Position numbers and translations under genes: made by a program. A stretch of DNA of 26,151 nt from Lachnospiraceae bacterium (lineage in GTDB: Bacteria > Bacillota > Clostridia > Lachnospirales > Lachnospiraceae), in contig CAAGMZ010000006.1 of assembly GCA_900771195.1 (NCBI GenBank), positions 1-26,151 of the forward strand, written 5' to 3'. The notes beneath the pieces are model-generated. The model saw only the letters and a program-made list of their open reading frames with translations, did not search any database and was not told where the DNA came from. Below, piece by piece: positions 23,167 through 26,151 of the stretch (position 1 is the stretch's first letter; each line of letters begins with the position of its first letter).

Positions 23167-23250
23167 TGCTTCTTTCTTCGCATTAAATGAAGCAATTGCT
23201 GCCTAAGCTTATAGCTGTCAGGCACATTGTTTTATACAGATTATGCAGAT

Positions 23251-23284
23251 AAAAAAATCCTCACCCAAATAAAGTGAGTGAGGA
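23251..23284 (-). terminator. Terminator of the transposon genes (minus strand)
   Basis: On the plus strand seven As (23251-23257) are followed by TCCTCAC, a short loop and GTGAGGA. Read on the minus strand this is a 7-bp stem followed by seven Ts. It lies just beyond the ATPase stop codon. Confidence 0.75.
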
Positions 23285-23291
23285 AAAAGAG

Positions 23292-24095
23292 TTATCCAAG
23301 CTCGCAGTCATTGATAGCCTGCATAACGATGTCGGTTGTAATGAGCGTGGCTTTATTGCTGTCACCAATCAGTATGCTTTGATTACAGTATTTATTGATC
23401 ATTCGGGGTGTGCCGTCGGCAGCATTAAGGATTGCTTCCATTGCAGCATCTTCAAAGACAGTCTGATTACAGCCTGCACCCTTGAGCTTCTCGGTGATGT
23501 AATTGTGACCTTCCTCTTTGGTAAGGCCTTCCAGGTTATAATTCATGACAATACGCTGCCTTAACGGTTCATGAATACCAAGACCAAGGGTTGAATTGAG
23601 CTTTGGAAGACCGGCTAAAAGAATGGCAGCCCGATCACGGGAATCCATCTCAAAATTAAACAGGATCTTTAAGTCATTGAGTATGGCATTGTTTATGTAG
23701 TTGGCTTCGTCGATGATGATGACGGGTGTTTTTCTTTTTTCAAGAGAGAGCCTTGTGATTTCTTCCTGAATGATGCGGAAGTTATCCGGCTTTTTAAAAG
23801 CAGGCTCTGCACCCAGTTCCCTGACGAGATTGCGGTAGAAGTCATTTGGGGTCAGTGTGGAAAGACTGGAATAAATGACTTTGTAAAGGGAGGGATTGAG
23901 GTTTGAAGCCCAGCTCCTTATGGTGGTGGTCTTACCTCTTCCGGGACTGCCGGTAAGCAGACCGAAGCCTTTCGTTTTGGCAAGATAATCCAGCCTGAAA
24001 ACAGTCTCCCTGTATTCGGAGGTATCGACTAAGATTTCTTTGGAATTCTTTATAAATGGATTGAATTCCAGACCATATCTTGTAAAGTAGTCCAT
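23292..24095 (-). CDS. Transposition AAA ATPase (ExeA/TniB/MuB-like)
   Basis: A 267-residue ATPase that in related transposons loads on target DNA and activates or guides the transposase. Visible motifs are the N-terminal FNPF segment typical of ExeA-like proteins, Walker A GSPGRGKTT (49-57), Walker B PVIIIDEAN with Asp129-Glu130, a sensor-like LLAGLPKL, and EPLRQRIVMNY. All look functional. The start ATG overlaps the transposase stop codon by one base (TAATG) with AGAGGTG upstream, a sign of coupled translation. It is the last gene of the element. Confidence 0.9.
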   Translation of the reverse strand: MDYFTRYGLEFNPFIKNSKEILVDTSEYRETVFRLDYLAKTKGFGLLTGSPGRGKTTTIRSWASNLNPSLYKVIYSSLSTLTPNDFYRNLVRELGAEPAFKKPDNFRIIQEEITRLSLEKRKTPVIIIDEANYINNAILNDLKILFNFEMDSRDRAAILLAGLPKLNSTLGLGIHEPLRQRIVMNYNLEGLTKEEGHNYITEKLKGAGCNQTVFEDAAMEAILNAADGTPRMINKYCNQSILIGDSNKATLITTDIVMQAINDCELG

Positions 24096-25339
24096 TATTC
24101 TTCACCTCTGCATAAATGAATTTTTTCACGCTTGATATAGGCGTTTTCCGTTTTGTTAAGTAGTCTGATGGGAGTAAGGGTTCCGTCAGCCTCAACAATA
24201 AAGATATCTTTCATGTCAGGTGAATAACGAAGCTTGATACGCTGCTTTGCAAAACGGTAATCCACTTCATATTCAATCTGGTCAATGACAATGACGCTGT
24301 CGGAAGATACACGGCGCTCAAGTTCCAGAAGGAAGCTGTTTTCGATTTCTTCATCAGACAGCCGGCGGATGCGGTTAGGCTCCGAAAAGAAACGGTCCTG
24401 TGGGGACAATCCCTTTAAGGATGAGTGAACCGTTTGATTATAGTTTTGGACATATGCTAAAAGATTGCCCCGAAGCTCATCGAGGGAATGAAAATCCCTG
24501 ATATCAAGGGATGAGAGCCACTGATCCTTCATCGTGCGGAACCACCGTTCAATCTTGGCCTTCTGGGTTGGAGTATAGGGCTGGTCATAGTGGACGACAG
24601 AGCCGATTCTGGCAGCAAGGAGTTCCATCTGTTTATTCTTAAAGGAACTGCCATTGTCGAAGTTAAACATTCCGGGTCTGCCATATTTGGCAACAGCAGA
24701 TTTCATGACAGACATGAGGTTTACAAAGTTGTCATTAAAGAAGACATCAATGCCTACAATGAAACGGCTGGCATCATCAATGAGAGCAATGATATAAACT
24801 TTGTGCTTTTTGCCGTCGGTCGTTTTAAGATATGGTCCGACACTGGAGTCACCGCACCAGACTTCGTTGATGTGTGCCCGTTCATAACGGCGCATATCCT
24901 GGTTTGTTGTAGTTTTCATCTGCACGGCAATCAGATTGATATAGCGGTTCACAGTTGATTCTGAAACCTCACCGTTTTTAATGCTTCCGTTGTCACGAAG
25001 CTGACGGTAGATGGCTGAAGCGGACATGCGTGGATAGTTGGTTTTGAGATATCTGATCTGTTCCTGCAGGTCGTCATCAAGCTTGCGGGGCTTGCCCCGG
25101 TCTCCCCTTCCGGTTGGAATGAGAGCATCAAAGCCCTCCTCCTTGTAATTACGGTACCATTTTTCAATCGTACCGGGAGCATAATGCTTTATGGTGCCAT
25201 CGGGGTGGATAACACCTTTAACGGAAGCATTATTAAAAAAGGCTGTAAGGGATTCGTAATCATCTGACAGTCCGGTAATGAGTGGGGCAATCGCAGAATA
25301 GCGCATAAGGGCAATTGCCTGTTTCTTTTCCTGATCCAT
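24095..25339 (-). CDS. DDE integrase-type transposase
   Basis: A 414-residue transposase. The N-terminal part (1-150) holds helix-turn-helix units, with the GTIEKWYRNYKEEGFDALIP pattern of IS481/Mu/TniA-like enzymes. The retroviral-integrase core carries Asp164 (VWCGDSS), Asp228 (FNFDNGS) and Glu264 (KIERWFR), with 35 residues between the last two, the classic DDE spacing. The C-terminal part (about 330-414) is a Mu-C-like beta domain. All catalytic residues are present and the frame is open, so it is probably active or recently active. RBS AGGAGG lies upstream on the minus strand (25349-25354). It follows the DUF6431-like gene by 62 bp. Confidence 0.92.
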   Translation of the reverse strand: MDQEKKQAIALMRYSAIAPLITGLSDDYESLTAFFNNASVKGVIHPDGTIKHYAPGTIEKWYRNYKEEGFDALIPTGRGDRGKPRKLDDDLQEQIRYLKTNYPRMSASAIYRQLRDNGSIKNGEVSESTVNRYINLIAVQMKTTTNQDMRRYERAHINEVWCGDSSVGPYLKTTDGKKHKVYIIALIDDASRFIVGIDVFFNDNFVNLMSVMKSAVAKYGRPGMFNFDNGSSFKNKQMELLAARIGSVVHYDQPYTPTQKAKIERWFRTMKDQWLSSLDIRDFHSLDELRGNLLAYVQNYNQTVHSSLKGLSPQDRFFSEPNRIRRLSDEEIENSFLLELERRVSSDSVIVIDQIEYEVDYRFAKQRIKLRYSPDMKDIFIVEADGTLTPIRLLNKTENAYIKREKIHLCRGEE

Positions 25340-25401
25340 TTGAGGGTCCTCCTTTGTTTTTTCTTTAGTATAAGAAACATCAGAACAAAGGTCGTGTAAG
25401 G

Positions 25402-25923
25402 TTATGTGGTATTAAGAAAAAGAATATTTGGTATCCTTTTAATCTGCATAAACTGACACGAAAAAAGAGAGAAACAGGATGCAATCAGACTGTGGATGGA
25501 GCCGAAAGAGATCCGTTCAGAAAGCAGTTTCTGTTTCCAGTGATTTAAGTACTGCCTTATGATGTAGCGGTAACAGCTTTCATCAATAGAGGGATTATCA
25601 TTCATAACAGAATCCTGGGATAAAGAGTTTTCATGGTTATGAATAATGGTTACCTGTTCTGCAAGAGAAATCTGGGAATGAGGAACCATGGAGGATAAAA
25701 GAATGGCGTGGGTATGGCCACAGCATTCACATTTGACACGGCAGATACGAAAGCGAAGTCTGCCGGATGAAGCTTTGATATGACGGTGATAATAACCATG
25801 AACAGACAGGCAGCCCGAGTGACCGCAGGGGCAGGTAAGCTGGTGGAACTGAAGGTTATTAATCATTTCATTATAAAAATTTGGTGTAAGAGGATTGTTT
25901 TCTTCGACGAATAAGGTTATCAT
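25402..25923 (-). CDS. DUF6431-like zinc-binding transposon protein
   Basis: A 173-residue protein with two Cys/His clusters: CPCGHSGC near residues 31-38, and CRVKCECCGHTH near 61-72 after the R.RICRVKC strand. This matches the transposon-associated DUF6431 pattern and resembles the zinc ribbon at the front of ISL3/IS1595-type transposases. The second half is helical and has no catalytic triad. It is the first gene of the unit and may recognise the element's ends or help choose targets; that is inference. The upstream RBS (AGGA) is unusually close to ATG 25923, so the start could be a little further in. Confidence 0.72.
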   Translation of the reverse strand: MITLFVEENNPLTPNFYNEMINNLQFHQLTCPCGHSGCLSVHGYYHRHIKASSGRLRFRICRVKCECCGHTHAILLSSMVPHSQISLAEQVTIIHNHENSLSQDSVMNDNPSIDESCYRYIIRQYLNHWKQKLLSERISFGSIHSLIASCFSLFSCQFMQIKRIPNILFLNTT

Positions 25924-25936
25924 AGTCCTGCAAACA

Positions 25937-26001
25937 CATAGGCGTGCCTATGGTGAGTGTGCGAGGCAGGAAACCGAACTGTGGTAGGGGCTGGTTCCTG
26001 C
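25937..26001 (-). promoter_or_regulatory. Leader of the transposon operon with two palindromes
   Basis: CATAGGC-GT-GCCTATG (25937-25952) is a perfect palindrome just ahead of the DUF6431-like start codon. Further upstream GCAGGAAACC (25966-25975) pairs with GGTTCCTGC (25993-26001). Both could be protein-binding sites or leader RNA structures that hold down expression of the element. Confidence 0.45.
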
Positions 26002-26026
26002 TTCTTTGTTTATTAGGAACTTGACT

Positions 26027-26055
26027 ATAATAACAGAAGGTACAGGATAAAACAA
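26027..26055 (-). promoter_or_regulatory. Candidate outward-in promoter of the transposon
   Basis: On the minus strand TTGTTT (plus 26050-26055) and TATTAT (plus 26027-26032) are separated by 17 bp. The -35 would lie inside the proposed right terminal repeat. Confidence 0.45.
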
Positions 26056-26097
26056 TCTGACGGATAATACATCAGAATAATTTATACTGTACCTTCT
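26035..26097. repeat. 17-bp inverted repeat pair at the right edge
   Basis: AGAAGGTACAGGATAAA (26035-26051) and TTTATACTGTACCTTCT (26081-26097) are inverse copies with one mismatch, separated by 29 bp. The right arm lies outside the proposed transposon end, so it is either a host hairpin or a sign that the true end is further right. Nothing recognisable follows to the end of the window. Confidence 0.7.
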
Positions 26098-26151
26098 TTT
26101 AATTTGCTTGAAAATGAAGAAAAGACAAGCGTAGAAAGTTACGATTTACAA

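Larger units (their letters stand above)
23216..26062 (-). mobile_element. Three-gene DDE transposon (DUF6431 - transposase - AAA ATPase)
   Basis: About 2.85 kb holding a zinc-binding DUF6431-like protein, a DDE integrase-type transposase and an AAA ATPase, all on the minus strand and ending at a terminator. The proposed ends share an inverted pattern: reading inward, the left is TGTCAG-GCAC-ATTGTTTTAT and the right is CGTCAG-ATTGTTTTAT. They match only if a 4-bp gap is allowed, and no target duplication was recognised, so the exact boundaries are uncertain. The gene set is secure; the ends are a proposal. Confidence 0.6.

Noticed and set aside
23040..23206. Continuation of the HIT open frame to 23206
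   Set aside because: After about residue 47 this frame encodes non-family sequence. The real C-terminus is in another frame and ends at 23166.
23274..23564. Plus-strand ORF of 96 residues
   Set aside because: Antisense to the AAA ATPase and begins inside its terminator.
24590..24958. Plus-strand ORF of 122 residues
   Set aside because: Antisense shadow of the DDE transposase core, with no ribosome site or family resemblance.

Overview
The window looks like a chromosomal segment from a Gram-positive anaerobe of the class Clostridia, most likely Lachnospiraceae. This rests on AT-leaning DNA, strong AGGAGG ribosome binding sites, lipoproteins with Gly/Ser-rich and Thr/Glu-rich linkers, class I cyclic-di-GMP riboswitches and a spoIIID relic. 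It is inference from gene content, not a database match. No rRNA or tRNA gene and no CRISPR array was seen.

Layout. (1) Bases 1-311 hold a repetitive, hairpin-rich intergenic element: two 79-bp direct repeats 175 bp apart, each a long palindrome. The second copy supplies a consensus -35 box for the next gene. (2) 312-9801, core or surface genes: a TPR/disordered/degenerate-AAA protein, transketolase, an Ltp-like lipoprotein with a Gly-Ser spacer, a two-TM membrane protein, a tandem pair of c-di-GMP-I riboswitches with a terminator between them in front of a secreted CAP/SCP-domain protein, and a zinc-ribbon membrane protein. (3) 9915-17866, a probable single transcription unit: a three-gene ABC importer (lipoprotein, permease, ATPase), a degenerate-GGDEF/intact-EAL/PAS-like protein, a polyprenyl-phosphate sugar transferase, and a Wzz-like co-polymerase carrying a reduced BY-kinase-like tail. 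It ends at a large terminator hairpin. (4) 17888-18075: a spoIIID gene broken just after its helix-turn-helix, with two sigma-E-like -10 boxes upstream. (5) 18076-23200, an accessory strip: an XRE regulator with a winged-helix-like partner, a DUF4160/DUF2442 pair, a Nudix gene and a HIT gene that each kept both ends but lost the middle, an APH-like kinase, a tyrosine phosphatase and a zinc-dependent phospholipase C-like protein. (6) About 23216-26062 on the minus strand: a transposable element with a DUF6431-like zinc protein, a DDE integrase-type transposase and an AAA ATPase.

The main functional theme is cyclic di-GMP and the cell surface. A predicted c-di-GMP phosphodiesterase sits directly upstream of polysaccharide initiation and chain-length genes, and about 5 kb away two c-di-GMP aptamers lead a secreted CAP protein. 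The secondary theme is genome decay and exchange beyond 17.9 kb: a truncated sporulation regulator, two genes with internal deletions, a short direct repeat that may mark a junction, and an adjacent transposon.
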